Shown piece after piece: positions 7,399 through 16,409 of a stretch of 64,000 nucleotides of DNA (the stretch's first letter is position 1; the number at the start of each line of letters is the position of its first letter). The notes below the pieces were generated by a model. That model saw only the letters and a list, made by a program, of their open reading frames with translations. It did not search any database and had not been told where the DNA came from. This DNA is from Acidovorax sp. RAC01 (GTDB lineage: Bacteria; Pseudomonadota; Gammaproteobacteria; Burkholderiales; Burkholderiaceae_C): contig NZ_CP016447.1 in the NCBI RefSeq assembly GCF_001714725.1, positions 1,379,001 to 1,443,000 of the forward strand, in the 5' to 3' direction. Made by a program: the position numbers and the translations under genes.

Positions 7399-10319
7399 TC
7401 GCCGCCCAGGTGGTTGCCCAGAATGCCCGCCAGCTCGAACATGCCCGCGCTGTCCTTGCCGAACACGGCGCGCAGCTTGTCGTCGGCCACGATGGTGCGC
7501 TTGTCCTTGGGGTCCTGCAGGTTGTGGGCCTTGATGTATTCCCACATCTTCTTGACCGCCTCGGGGCGGGCCACGGGTTCGGCGCCAATCACGGCGGCCA
7601 GCGCGGCGCTGGGGGCCTTGCCGGCCGCAGCCTTGCGGGGTGCCTTGGCAGCGGCGGTCTTGCTGGCCGGTGCCTTCTTCGCAGCGGCCGGTTTTGCGGC
7701 TTTTTTGGCTGAAGCCGCCGTTTTACCTGCCTTGGCAGCTATCGTTTTTGCAGCAGCGCCAGGGCGCGGAGGGAACTTGGATGGTGCAAACTCAAAGTTG
7801 ACCTTGCCCGCCTCCTTGTCCCACGCCAGGTGGGCCTTGAAGTTGCGGCGCGTGCGCATGCTCACGAACTTGTCGAGCAGGTCGGTCTTGCCGGTCTCCA
7901 GCAGCTTGTGCATCTGCTCGCGCTCCACGGGCTGCTGCAGGATGATCTTGCCGCTCTTGAAGGTGCAGCTGGGCGTGGGCTGCGCCGCGGTAGGCACGGC
8001 CTTGCTGCACACGAAGTTGCTGCCGTGCTCGTGCACTTCCGATCCGCAGATGGGGCAGGCGCCGAGCGCGGCGTCTTCAAACTCGACGATTTCGCCCGAC
8101 TCTTCGCCCTTCTTGTCATCGCCAAAGTCGAATTCGAGCTTGTAGTTGTGCGCTTCGTCGTCGTACTTGATGACGATCTCGGAGGTGAAGGGCCAGCCCG
8201 CCTTGGAGCGGAAGCCCTCCAGCGGGCCGATCTTCTTGGTCGCCAACAGGGCGTTGGCCTCGGCCGTCTCGAACGTGCGGCCAGCGGGCGACTTGCCGAA
8301 GCTGAAGCCGCAGCCTTCGGCGCCCGCCTTGCCCACGCAGGCAAAGCGGCGGTAGTTTTCCTTCACCACGCCACCGCAGTTGGGACAGGGTGATTCCAGC
8401 GTGGCGTAGTCGCCGGGGATGGTGTCGCGGTCATATTCCTTGGCCTTCTTGACCATGCGCTCGGTCATGGCGGCGATCTCGGCCATGAAGGCTTCGCGGC
8501 TCAGTTGGCCCTTTTCCATTTGCGAGAGCTTGTACTCCCACTCGCCGGTCAGGTCGGCACGGCAGAGTTCTTCCACTTCCAGACCGCGCAGCAGCGTCAT
8601 GAGCTGGAAGGCCTTGGCCGTGGGGATGATTTCGCGGCCCTCGCGCAGCATGTACTTTTCGGTCAGCAGGCCTTCGATGATGGCCGCGCGTGTGGCTGGG
8701 GTGCCCAGGCCTTTTTCCTGCATGGCTTCGCGCAGTTCGTCGTCGTCGATCTGCTTGCCCGCGCTTTCCATGGCGCCCAGCAGCGTGGCTTCGGAGTAGC
8801 GGGCGGGGGGCTTGGTCTTGAGGCCCTTGGGGTCGGCGGTCAGGGTGTTGACGCTCTCGCCGGGCTTCACCGGCACCAGGTTCTGGCCCTTGTCGCCGTC
8901 CTTGCCACCTTCCACTTCGTCGGCCGCTTCCTTGCCATAGATGGCCAGCCAACCCGGCTTGACCAGCACCTTGCCTTCGGTCTTGAAGCTGTGCGGGGCC
9001 ACGGTGCTGATGCGCGTGGTCACCGTGTATTCAGCGCTGGGGAAGAACACCGCCATGAAGCGGCGCACGACCAGGTCGTACAGCTTTTGCTCGGCCTCGC
9101 TCAGGCCCGACGGGGCTTGCGTGGTGGGGATGATGGCAAAGTGATCGCTCACCTTGCTGTTGTCAAAGATGCGCTTGGACGGGCGCACGTAGTTGTTGTT
9201 CAGCGCCGTGAGCGCGTGGGGCGCCAGATGCCGCATGCCGCTGTCGGCCAGCATTTCAAAGGTCTGCTTGGCCACCGGCAAATAGTCTTCCGGCAGCGCG
9301 CGCGAGTCAGTACGTGGGTAGGTCAGGGCCTTGTGGCGCTCGTACAGGCTTTGCGCCAGCGCCAGCGTGGTCTTGGCACTGAAGCCGAACTTGCCGTTGG
9401 CCTCGCGCTGCAGGCTGGTCAAATCGAACAGCAGGGGCGACGCTTGCGTGGTGGGCTTGCTCTCTTCGGTGACGGTGGCCTGCTTGCCGCGCACGGCGTT
9501 GGCTATGGACTGTGCCTCGGCAGCGGACCACACGCGGTCCGCGCGCATCTCCACGTCCTCGCCCTTCTTCCACTTGGGGTCGAACCACTTGGCGGGGTAC
9601 TCGCCGGCTTCCGCGCCAAAGGTGGCGTGGATTTCCCAGTAGTCGCGGCTGATGAACTTGCGGATCTTTTCTTCGCGCTCCACCACCAGCGACAGCGTGG
9701 GCGTCTGCACCCGGCCCACGGTGGTCAGGAAGAACCCGCCGTCGCGCGAGTTGAACGCCGTCATGGCGCGCGTGCCGTTGATGCCCACCAGCCAGTCGGC
9801 CTCGGAGCGGCTGCGGGCTGCGCTGGCCAGGCCCGCCATCTGCTGCTCGCTGCGCAGGGCGTCAAAGCCGTCGCGGATGGCCTGGGGCGTCATGGACTGC
9901 AGCCACAGGCGCTTGACGGGCTTGCCCAGGGGCTTGGCGCCGCCAGCGTACTGCTCGATCAAACGGAAGATCAGCTCTCCCTCGCGGCCCGCGTCACAGG
10001 CGTTGATGAGGTCGGTCACGTCCTTGCGCTTGGCCTGCTTGACCACCGCGTTCAGGCGGCTCTTGGTCTTGTCCACGGGCTTCAGGTCAAAGTACGGCGG
10101 GATCACGGGCAGGTGCGCAAAGCTCCACTTGCCGCGCTTCACGTCGAACTGCTCGGGCGCCTGGATTTCCACCAGGTGGCCCACGGCGCTGGTGACCACA
10201 TAGCGGTCGTTCTCGAAGTGGTCTTCGTGCTTCTCGAACTTGCCGGCCACGGGGGTCAGGGCGCGCACGATGTCTTGTGCGACGGAGGGTTTTTCTGCAA
10301 TTACCAGGGTCTTGGTCAT
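7395..10319 (-). CDS. topB: DNA topoisomerase III with Lys/Ala tail and SWIB domain
   Basis: A 974-residue type IA topoisomerase that cuts one strand and resolves linked DNA. The N-terminal Toprim domain starts KTLVIAEKPSVAQDIVRAL and holds the acidic DAGREGELIFRL motif. The active-site tyrosine is in TYPRTDSRALP (about residue 337). Two four-Cys zinc-finger modules follow (CPNCGG...GCGF and CPICGS...SCTF). Beyond the normal end, residues about 850-914 form a Lys/Ala/Pro-rich stretch like histone H1, and about 915-974 form a SWIB domain (ARPEAVKKMWEYIKAHNLQD...DDKLRAVFG). Topoisomerase III is usually 650-900 residues, so the tail accounts for the excess. The gene is divergent from the SET gene, and its stop overlaps the lipoprotein start. 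Confidence 0.95.
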   Translation of the reverse strand: MTKTLVIAEKPSVAQDIVRALTPVAGKFEKHEDHFENDRYVVTSAVGHLVEIQAPEQFDVKRGKWSFAHLPVIPPYFDLKPVDKTKSRLNAVVKQAKRKDVTDLINACDAGREGELIFRLIEQYAGGAKPLGKPVKRLWLQSMTPQAIRDGFDALRSEQQMAGLASAARSRSEADWLVGINGTRAMTAFNSRDGGFFLTTVGRVQTPTLSLVVEREEKIRKFISRDYWEIHATFGAEAGEYPAKWFDPKWKKGEDVEMRADRVWSAAEAQSIANAVRGKQATVTEESKPTTQASPLLFDLTSLQREANGKFGFSAKTTLALAQSLYERHKALTYPRTDSRALPEDYLPVAKQTFEMLADSGMRHLAPHALTALNNNYVRPSKRIFDNSKVSDHFAIIPTTQAPSGLSEAEQKLYDLVVRRFMAVFFPSAEYTVTTRISTVAPHSFKTEGKVLVKPGWLAIYGKEAADEVEGGKDGDKGQNLVPVKPGESVNTLTADPKGLKTKPPARYSEATLLGAMESAGKQIDDDELREAMQEKGLGTPATRAAIIEGLLTEKYMLREGREIIPTAKAFQLMTLLRGLEVEELCRADLTGEWEYKLSQMEKGQLSREAFMAEIAAMTERMVKKAKEYDRDTIPGDYATLESPCPNCGGVVKENYRRFACVGKAGAEGCGFSFGKSPAGRTFETAEANALLATKKIGPLEGFRSKAGWPFTSEIVIKYDDEAHNYKLEFDFGDDKKGEESGEIVEFEDAALGACPICGSEVHEHGSNFVCSKAVPTAAQPTPSCTFKSGKIILQQPVEREQMHKLLETGKTDLLDKFVSMRTRRNFKAHLAWDKEAGKVNFEFAPSKFPPRPGAAAKTIAAKAGKTAASAKKAAKPAAAKKAPASKTAAAKAPRKAAAGKAPSAALAAVIGAEPVARPEAVKKMWEYIKAHNLQDPKDKRTIVADDKLRAVFGKDSAGMFELAGILGNHLGGE

Positions 10320-10408
10320 GTGGGGGCTCTCGCCAGTCTTCGTTCAGTCTGCTGCTTTGCCGGGGGTGTGCCAGGGGCCAGCCCCGGCGCTTCTACAATT
10401 CGGTTTCT

Positions 10409-10469
10409 CGCGCATGTGCGCGCGCTGGCACGCATGTGCACACGTACGCGCACGCACATGTGTGTGCAC
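10409..10469. repeat. Alternating purine-pyrimidine tract (Z-DNA prone)
   Basis: Bases 10409-10425 alternate perfectly (CG/CA/TG steps), and after a two-base break 10428-10469 alternate perfectly for 42 bases, built only from GC, AC, GT and AT steps. It lies in the 174-bp gap between the divergent topB (start 10319) and the SET gene (start 10494). Sequences of this kind are known to flip to left-handed DNA under negative supercoiling. A TACAAT at 10394-10399 just upstream could be a -10 box for the SET gene, which would put the tract in its leader. Confidence 0.8.
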
Positions 10470-10493
10470 CATCAAGTTAACAGAGTTTTTCAC

Positions 10494-11111
10494 ATGCCCC
10501 GCTCCGCCTCACACGCCGCAGCCCCCGCCACCACCGGACTGGGCCGCCGCATCCAGACCCGGCGCTCGGGCGTGCATGGCAACGGCGTGTTTGCCGTGCA
10601 GGACATCGCCGAGGGCGAGGTGCTGGTGGAGTACACCGGCCAGGTCATCACCTGGCAAGAGGCGCAGGACCGCCACCCGCACGATCCCCTGCAACCCAAC
10701 CACACGTTCTATTTCCATGTGGATGCAGATCGCGTGATCGACGCAAAGTTCGGCGGCAATTCGTCGCGCTGGATCAACCACAGCTGCAACCCCAACTGCT
10801 ACGCCGACGAGCGGGACGGCCGCATTTTCATCACCGCGCTGCGCAATATCAAGGCAGGCGAAGAGCTGAACTACGACTACGGCCTGATCATCGAAGAGCG
10901 CTACACCCAAAAGCTCAAGGGCGAATACCCCTGCTGGTGCGGCAGCCAGAACTGCCGCGGCACCCTGCTGGCCCCCAAGCGCGGCTGGGCACCGCCCATG
11001 CCGCCATTGCCTGCGGTAGAGGCGCCACCTGCGCGCAAGGCCAAGCCCAAGGCGCGCACGACCAAGCCCGGTACTGCCCCGAAGGCAGGCGCCAAGGGCC
11101 GCCGCGCGTGA
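10494..11111 (+). CDS. SET-domain lysine methyltransferase-like protein
   Basis: About 205 residues with a complete SET domain, the catalytic fold of lysine methyltransferases that use S-adenosylmethionine. Visible motifs are GVHGNGVFAVQDIAEGEVLVEYTG at the start, WINHSCNPNCYAD (the NHSCxPN motif), then AGEELNYDYG, and a post-SET cysteine cluster CWCGSQNC. The C-terminus (about 40 residues) is Lys/Ala/Pro-rich. The ATG at 10494 (MPRSASHAAAP) is the first sensible start after the alternating tract. The stop overlaps the GTG of birA as GTGA, so the two are co-translated. The substrate is unknown; chlamydial relatives methylate histone-like proteins, which is a lead only. Confidence 0.88.
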   Translation: MPRSASHAAAPATTGLGRRIQTRRSGVHGNGVFAVQDIAEGEVLVEYTGQVITWQEAQDRHPHDPLQPNHTFYFHVDADRVIDAKFGGNSSRWINHSCNPNCYADERDGRIFITALRNIKAGEELNYDYGLIIEERYTQKLKGEYPCWCGSQNCRGTLLAPKRGWAPPMPPLPAVEAPPARKAKPKARTTKPGTAPKAGAKGRRA

Positions 11112-12007
11112 CCACCGCCGCCATCCGGTGGCCCGCCGAGGCGCTGTGGGAAGCGGTCTCGCCCCTGCTGCCCGGCTTCACCGTCGAGATCCTGCCCACC
11201 ATTGACTCCACCAACACCGAGCTGATGCGCCGCGCGCGCGCCGGACAGTGCGAACCCACCTTGCTGGTGGCCGAGGCTCAAACCGCCGGCCGTGGCCGCC
11301 TGGGCCGCACCTGGCACAGCGGCGAAGCAGGCGGGGCTGAGGCTGCTACCGGCAGCGCCGGGTTGCCCTCGCTGATGATGTCGCTGGGCCTGCCGCTGGC
11401 CCCCAAGGACTGGTCAGGTCTCTCACTGGCCGTGGGTGTGAGCGTGGCCGAGAGCCTGCAGCCGGTACTGCCACCCCTGGGCGCCGGGCAGCCTGCCCGC
11501 GTGGGCCTGAAGTGGCCCAACGACCTGTGGCTGGGCGGCGGGCCGCTGGGCGACCGCAAACTGGGCGGCATCCTGGTGGAGACCGCCAGCTTCGTGGCGC
11601 CGCAAACCGCCCGCGAATCCGCCCCCGGCACCAGCGCGGCCCGCTACGTGGTGATCGGCATTGGCATCAATGTGCTGCCGCGTGACGGCGAAGGCATGAG
11701 CATGCCCCCGGGCAGCCTGCAGGACGTGGAGCCGGGCCTCGATGCCCCCGGCGCGCTGGCGCGCATCGTGCCGCCGCTGGTGGCCATGCTGCAGTCGTTT
11801 GAAGGCTACGGCTTTGCGCCCATGCAGCCCCGCTTTGCGGCACGCGACGTGCTGCAGGGCCGCGCCGTGACGCTGAGCGACGGCCACACCGGCACGGCGC
11901 ATGGCGTGGGTGAAGACGGCGCCCTCCTGGTGCACACCGCTGGCGGCATGCAGGCGGTGACCAGTTCGGAAATCAGCGTGCGGCCCACGGGCATGCCGCG
12001 CGTATAG
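11108..12007 (+). CDS. birA: Biotin--[acetyl-CoA-carboxylase] ligase
   Basis: About 299 residues. It attaches biotin to the carrier protein of acetyl-CoA carboxylase, via biotinyl-AMP. The motifs are all present: DSTNTELMRRA, AEAQTAGRGRLGRTW (the GRGRxGR adenylate loop), LKWPNDLWL, and KLGGILVE with a C-terminal SH3-like domain. There is no N-terminal helix-turn-helix, so this is the short, non-repressor form of BirA. The GTG at 11108 overlaps the TGA of the SET gene (GTGA) and starts just before the catalytic domain; no later start keeps the DSTN motif's preceding strand. A Gly/Ala-rich insert follows GRTWHS. Confidence 0.92.
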   Translation: MTTAAIRWPAEALWEAVSPLLPGFTVEILPTIDSTNTELMRRARAGQCEPTLLVAEAQTAGRGRLGRTWHSGEAGGAEAATGSAGLPSLMMSLGLPLAPKDWSGLSLAVGVSVAESLQPVLPPLGAGQPARVGLKWPNDLWLGGGPLGDRKLGGILVETASFVAPQTARESAPGTSAARYVVIGIGINVLPRDGEGMSMPPGSLQDVEPGLDAPGALARIVPPLVAMLQSFEGYGFAPMQPRFAARDVLQGRAVTLSDGHTGTAHGVGEDGALLVHTAGGMQAVTSSEISVRPTGMPRV

Positions 12008-12118
12008 CCACCGCCAGCAGATGCGCGATGATGCGTGCGAACCACCGGACGAGCGCCCCATGACGACACCCACCACGCTGCCCAGCACACTCCCTGCCAG
12101 CCCGAAAGGCCCCGCCGC

Positions 12119-12847
12119 ATGCTGAGGCTGGCCGTTGCCGCCCTGCTGCTGGCCAATGCCGGCTACTACGCCTGGACACAGGGCTTTCTGGCCCAGTTTG
12201 GCCTGGCGCCCGAGGAGCAGTCCGAGCCGCAGCGCATGAACCAGCAGATCCGCCCGGAAACCCTGCAGATCCTGCGCGTGAACCCCAGCAAGCCATCGGC
12301 TCCGCCGCCCGCACCTGCCGCAGCGCCGCCAGCGCCAACCGGGTCGCAATCGGCAGCCCCCGCCCCCGCCGACGCCACCGCCGCAGCGGCTGCCGACACA
12401 GCCGAGTGCCTGCAGGCCGGCGTGTTCGATGACCGCCAGGCCGAAGCACTGCGCACCGCCGCCGCGGCCGGCCTGCCCGCCGGCAGCTGGGTGATGGACC
12501 CCACACCCATCCCGGGCCGGTGGATGGTCTACATGGGCCGGTTTGACGACATCGAAACGCTGGACCGCAAGCGCGCCGAACTGCGCGCGCGCAAGGTCGA
12601 CCACGACCGCGCGGGCGGCACGCTGGAGTTCGGCCTCTCGCTCGGGCGTTTTTCCACCAAGGACGCCGCCGAGCGCGAGCTGGCCAGCCTGAACACCCGC
12701 GGCGTGCGCACCGCCCGCGTCATCCAGGAGCGCCCGGATTCGCCGGGCTTCACGCTGCGCCTGCCCAGCGTGAACGACGCCCTGCGCGCCCGGCTGGATA
12801 CCCTGCGCACCGCCATGGCCGGCAAGACGCTGCGCACCTGCGCCTGA
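12119..12847 (+). CDS. SPOR-domain membrane protein
   Basis: A 242-residue protein with one N-terminal membrane helix (LRLAVAALLLANAGYYAW), a long Pro/Ala/Gln linker (residues about 60-105) and a C-terminal SPOR-like domain. The SPOR part shows the pattern of an aromatic/Gly strand (WMVYMGRFDDIETLDRKRAEL) repeated as FGLSLGRFSTKDAAERELASL. SPOR domains bind denuded peptidoglycan glycans, often at the division site. I start at the ATG at 12119 because it directly precedes the helix; an upstream in-frame ATG at 12035 adds unconserved sequence. It follows birA by about 110 bp on the same strand, a neighbourhood common in this family as I recall it. Confidence 0.8.
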   Translation: MLRLAVAALLLANAGYYAWTQGFLAQFGLAPEEQSEPQRMNQQIRPETLQILRVNPSKPSAPPPAPAAAPPAPTGSQSAAPAPADATAAAAADTAECLQAGVFDDRQAEALRTAAAAGLPAGSWVMDPTPIPGRWMVYMGRFDDIETLDRKRAELRARKVDHDRAGGTLEFGLSLGRFSTKDAAERELASLNTRGVRTARVIQERPDSPGFTLRLPSVNDALRARLDTLRTAMAGKTLRTCA

Positions 12848-12930
12848 GTGCCCCCGAGTAGCGGGCGGCGATAGTCACCCGCCTGCTCACCAGACTTCGG
12901 CCGCGCAAGCCGAAAAACTCCAGTTGCTTC

Positions 12931-13944
12931 CTACACGTCGATCGCCCGGGTCTCGCCGTGGCGCATCAGCCAGACGGTGTCTGCGGGCAGGCCGCGCTGC
13001 TCCAGCGCCGCTGCCAGGTCGCGCGGCGGGTGGTCGAAGGCCTCCTGCGTGAGCATGAAGGTGCCCCAGTGCACCCCCATGGCCTGCCTGGCGCCCACGT
13101 CCTGCATCAGCTGCACGGCATCGGCCGGGTTGACGTGCATGGGTTTCATGAAGTCGCGCGGCAGGTAGGCGCCGATGGGCAGGGCCAGAAAGTCCACGGC
13201 GCCCAGCCGCTGCCGAATGGCCTTGAAGTCGTCGCTGTAGCCGGTATCGCCCGGGAACAGAAAGCGCCAGGGCGTGGCACCCGCTGCGGCGTGGCCGGCC
13301 CTTGCCCATTCGATCAGGAAGCCGCCCCACAGCGATGCGTTGGTGTCCCACGGCGTGCGGCGGCTCCAGTGCTGCGCGGGCGTGAAATGCACGCGCAGCC
13401 CGGGGGCCAGGTCGGCAGGCTCCCACCAGTCAAGCTCGGTCACGGGGCCAAAGCCGCGCTGGGTAAACCAGCCGCCGAGGCCTTGCGGCACCACGAAGCG
13501 CGGAGTCTGTCCGGCCTGCTGCAGGCGGCGCAGCGTGGCGTAGCACAGGTGGTCGTAATGGTTGTGCGAGATCAGCACCACGTCGATGGGCGGCAGTGCC
13601 TCGGGCTGCAGCGGTGCGGGCACCCGGCGCGGGGCGCCAAAGCGGCCCAGCGGGCCGGCATGGGTGGCAAGCGTGGGGTCCATCAGCACGTTGAGGCCGC
13701 CCACTTGCAGCAGGATGGACACGTGGCCCAGCCAGGTCACCACCGGCGACTGCGGGCGCTGCGCCAGCCGCGCATGGTCCACCGGTGTACTCCATGCACG
13801 GGCAAAGGCCTCGTAGCCACCGGCGGGCGGCTGCAGCGGCTTGAAGTCGCCCCGCAGCGAGCGCCACACCATTTCGTACCAGGGGAAGTTGCCAATGACC
13901 ACGCCAGGGTGGCTGTTGGCAAAGCGGCGGGCGGGTGGGGACAT
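12931..13944 (-). CDS. MBL-fold metal-dependent hydrolase, NAPE-PLD-like
   Basis: A 337-residue metallo-beta-lactamase-fold protein. The metal motif HNHYDH (HxHxDH) is at about residue 128, in VVLISHNHYDHLCYATL. Upstream are the WLGHVSILLQVGGLNVLMDPT strand and downstream FPGDTGYSDDF with the bridging Asp, then GVHWGTF with the last His. The closest named group is the NAPE-PLD/UlaG-like hydrolases, which act on phosphodiesters or lactones; the substrate here is not known. There is no signal peptide, but the N-terminus (PWYEMVWRSLRGDF) is typical of this group. The gene converges with the SPOR gene and is followed by the histidine kinase on the same strand after about 125 bp. Confidence 0.87.
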   Translation of the reverse strand: MSPPARRFANSHPGVVIGNFPWYEMVWRSLRGDFKPLQPPAGGYEAFARAWSTPVDHARLAQRPQSPVVTWLGHVSILLQVGGLNVLMDPTLATHAGPLGRFGAPRRVPAPLQPEALPPIDVVLISHNHYDHLCYATLRRLQQAGQTPRFVVPQGLGGWFTQRGFGPVTELDWWEPADLAPGLRVHFTPAQHWSRRTPWDTNASLWGGFLIEWARAGHAAAGATPWRFLFPGDTGYSDDFKAIRQRLGAVDFLALPIGAYLPRDFMKPMHVNPADAVQLMQDVGARQAMGVHWGTFMLTQEAFDHPPRDLAAALEQRGLPADTVWLMRHGETRAIDV

Positions 13945-14069
13945 GGGCGCAGGTCAAGTGGCTAGGACAAGCCATCATGCCGCAGGTGCATTGCCCCCGG
14001 CCTCTGTCGCGAATACGGCTGTGTGCACGCCAGTGCGGCAGCAGCAGCCGTCACGGCGATCGGGCGAAT

Positions 14070-15521
14070 TCAGTTGCGCGCGGGCACGTCGCGCGCCTCA
14101 AAGCGCACGCTGAACCGGGCGCCGGGCGGGTGCTGGCCGGGGCGGGCGTCTTCCAGCGCCACCTCGGCGCCATGCTTGCGCGCAATCTCCAGCACGATGG
14201 GCAGGCCCAGGCCCGAGCCGTCGGCCTCGCTGCCCAGGGCCCGGTAAAACGGCTGGAACACCAGCTCACGCTCGGACTCGGGCACGCCCGGGCCCGAGTC
14301 TTCCACCTGCAGCAGCAGCACATGGCCAAAGGTATCGGCCAGCACGCGGGCCGTGACCACGCCCGGCTTGCCAGGGGTGGACGGCGTGTAGTTGATGGCG
14401 TTGTCGAGCAGGTTGCGCACCAGCTCCTTGAGCAGCGTGGGGTTGCCGTCCAGCAGCACGCCGGGGGAGCCGGGCTCGGCCCCGTCGTAACCCAGGTCGA
14501 TGTGCTTGTCGAGCGCGCGCGGTACCGAGTCGCGCACCACCTCGATCACCAGGCGTGCCAGGTCGCAGGGCTGGCGCGCAATGCCCACGCCGCTGCCCTC
14601 GGCCCGGGCCAGCGCCAGCAGCTGGTTGACGGTGTGCGTGGCGCGGATGCTGGAGCGCCCGATCTGCTGCAGCGAGCGCTTGAGTTCCTCGGTGCTGGTG
14701 CCTTCACGCTGGGCCAGGTCGGCCTGCATGCGCAGGCCCGCCAGCGGGGTCTTGAGCTGGTGCGCCGCGTCGGCCAGAAAGCGCTTTTGCGTGGCCAGCG
14801 AGTCGTTCAGCCGCTTGAGCAGGTCGTTCACCGACGCCACCAGCGGCGCGACTTCGAGCGGCACGGTGCGGTCGTCCAGCGGCGAGAGGTCGTCGGGGTT
14901 GCGGGCGCGGATGCGCTGCTCCAGCTGGTTCAGCGGCTGGATGCCGCGAGCCAGCGCCAGCCACACCAGCAGTACCGCCAGCGGCAGGATGACGAACTGC
15001 GGCAGCATCACGCCCTTGATGATTTCGGTGGCGAGCACGCTGCGTTTTTCGCGCGTTTCGGCCACCTGCACCAGCACCATGGGCGCCTCTTCGGCGGGCA
15101 TGCGCACCCACACGTAGGCCACGCGGATCTCGATACCGCGCATCTCGGCGTCGCGCAGTCGCACCTCGCCCGGGTGGGGGATTTCGTCGCCGGGGGGCTC
15201 GGGCAGATCGCGCTCGCCCGAGAGGAATTCGCCGCCGGGGCCGACGACTTGGTAGTACACGATGTCGGAATCGTCGGCGCGCAGGATTTCGCTGGCGGGC
15301 TGGGGCAGGTTGAACTGCGCCTTGCCGTTGGCGACGCTGACCAGCTGGGCCAGTGCGTGGGCGTTGTATTCCAGCGCACGGTCGAACGGCTTGTTGGCCA
15401 GGCCCTGCGCCACCAGCCAGGTCAGCGCCAGGCTCACGGGCCACAGCAGCAGCAGCGGCGTGAGCATCCAGTCGAGGATCTCGCCGAACAGGGAGCGCTG
15501 CTCTCGCAGAAAGATCTTCAA
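14070..15521 (-). CDS. Sensor histidine kinase, TctE-like
   Basis: A 483-residue inner-membrane kinase. The order is: a first membrane helix (TPLLLLWPVSLALTWLVAQ), a periplasmic sensor of about 130 residues, a second helix (FVILPLAVLLVWLALARGI), then HAMP. The phospho-acceptor domain follows (FLADAAHQLKTPLAGLRMQ, with the His), then the ATP domain: N box NLLDNAINYTP, G1 VEDSGPGVP, F box, G2 GSGLGLPIV. The sensor type and the tandem response regulator match the TctD/TctE group that senses tricarboxylates, but the ligand is inferred only. It lies downstream of its regulator with a 94-bp gap that holds one of the GCTATA palindromes. Confidence 0.9.
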   Translation of the reverse strand: MKIFLREQRSLFGEILDWMLTPLLLLWPVSLALTWLVAQGLANKPFDRALEYNAHALAQLVSVANGKAQFNLPQPASEILRADDSDIVYYQVVGPGGEFLSGERDLPEPPGDEIPHPGEVRLRDAEMRGIEIRVAYVWVRMPAEEAPMVLVQVAETREKRSVLATEIIKGVMLPQFVILPLAVLLVWLALARGIQPLNQLEQRIRARNPDDLSPLDDRTVPLEVAPLVASVNDLLKRLNDSLATQKRFLADAAHQLKTPLAGLRMQADLAQREGTSTEELKRSLQQIGRSSIRATHTVNQLLALARAEGSGVGIARQPCDLARLVIEVVRDSVPRALDKHIDLGYDGAEPGSPGVLLDGNPTLLKELVRNLLDNAINYTPSTPGKPGVVTARVLADTFGHVLLLQVEDSGPGVPESERELVFQPFYRALGSEADGSGLGLPIVLEIARKHGAEVALEDARPGQHPPGARFSVRFEARDVPARN

Positions 15522-15585
15522 GGCGGCCGCCGCAGGTTTTTTGAGATTAAATATGCCGCCAGGGCACTATCTGATTGCACTTATA

Positions 15586-15602
15586 GCTATACATTTTATA
15601 GC
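15586..15602. repeat. Dispersed palindrome GCTATA-CATTT-TATAGC
   Basis: A perfect 6-bp inverted repeat with a 5-base AT-rich centre, inside the AT-rich 94-bp gap between the response regulator and kinase genes. Four similar copies occur elsewhere in the window (21537, 34439, 39079, 45815). In this position it could form a small hairpin within the two-gene mRNA. Confidence 0.75.
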
Positions 15603-15615
15603 AAATCACTCCCGG

Positions 15616-16290
<675 letters not shown>

Positions 16291-16409
16291 GCGGTTGTCT
16301 CCGGTGTGTTGTGTGGCCGTGGTGCACGGCCTTTCCGCCCGGTGATTTTAGGGCGCTGCGTGGCCTGGCGCGGCAAACCGGGGCGCGCTGATGCCACGGG
16401 CGCAGCGCC

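Noticed and set aside
8505..10493. A long open frame on the plus strand across topB
   Set aside because: It is antisense to topB and has no domain; only its end after 10494 is the real SET gene.
12958..13965. A 335-residue plus-strand frame over the MBL hydrolase
   Set aside because: It is the reverse shadow of a gene with clear HxHxDH motifs.
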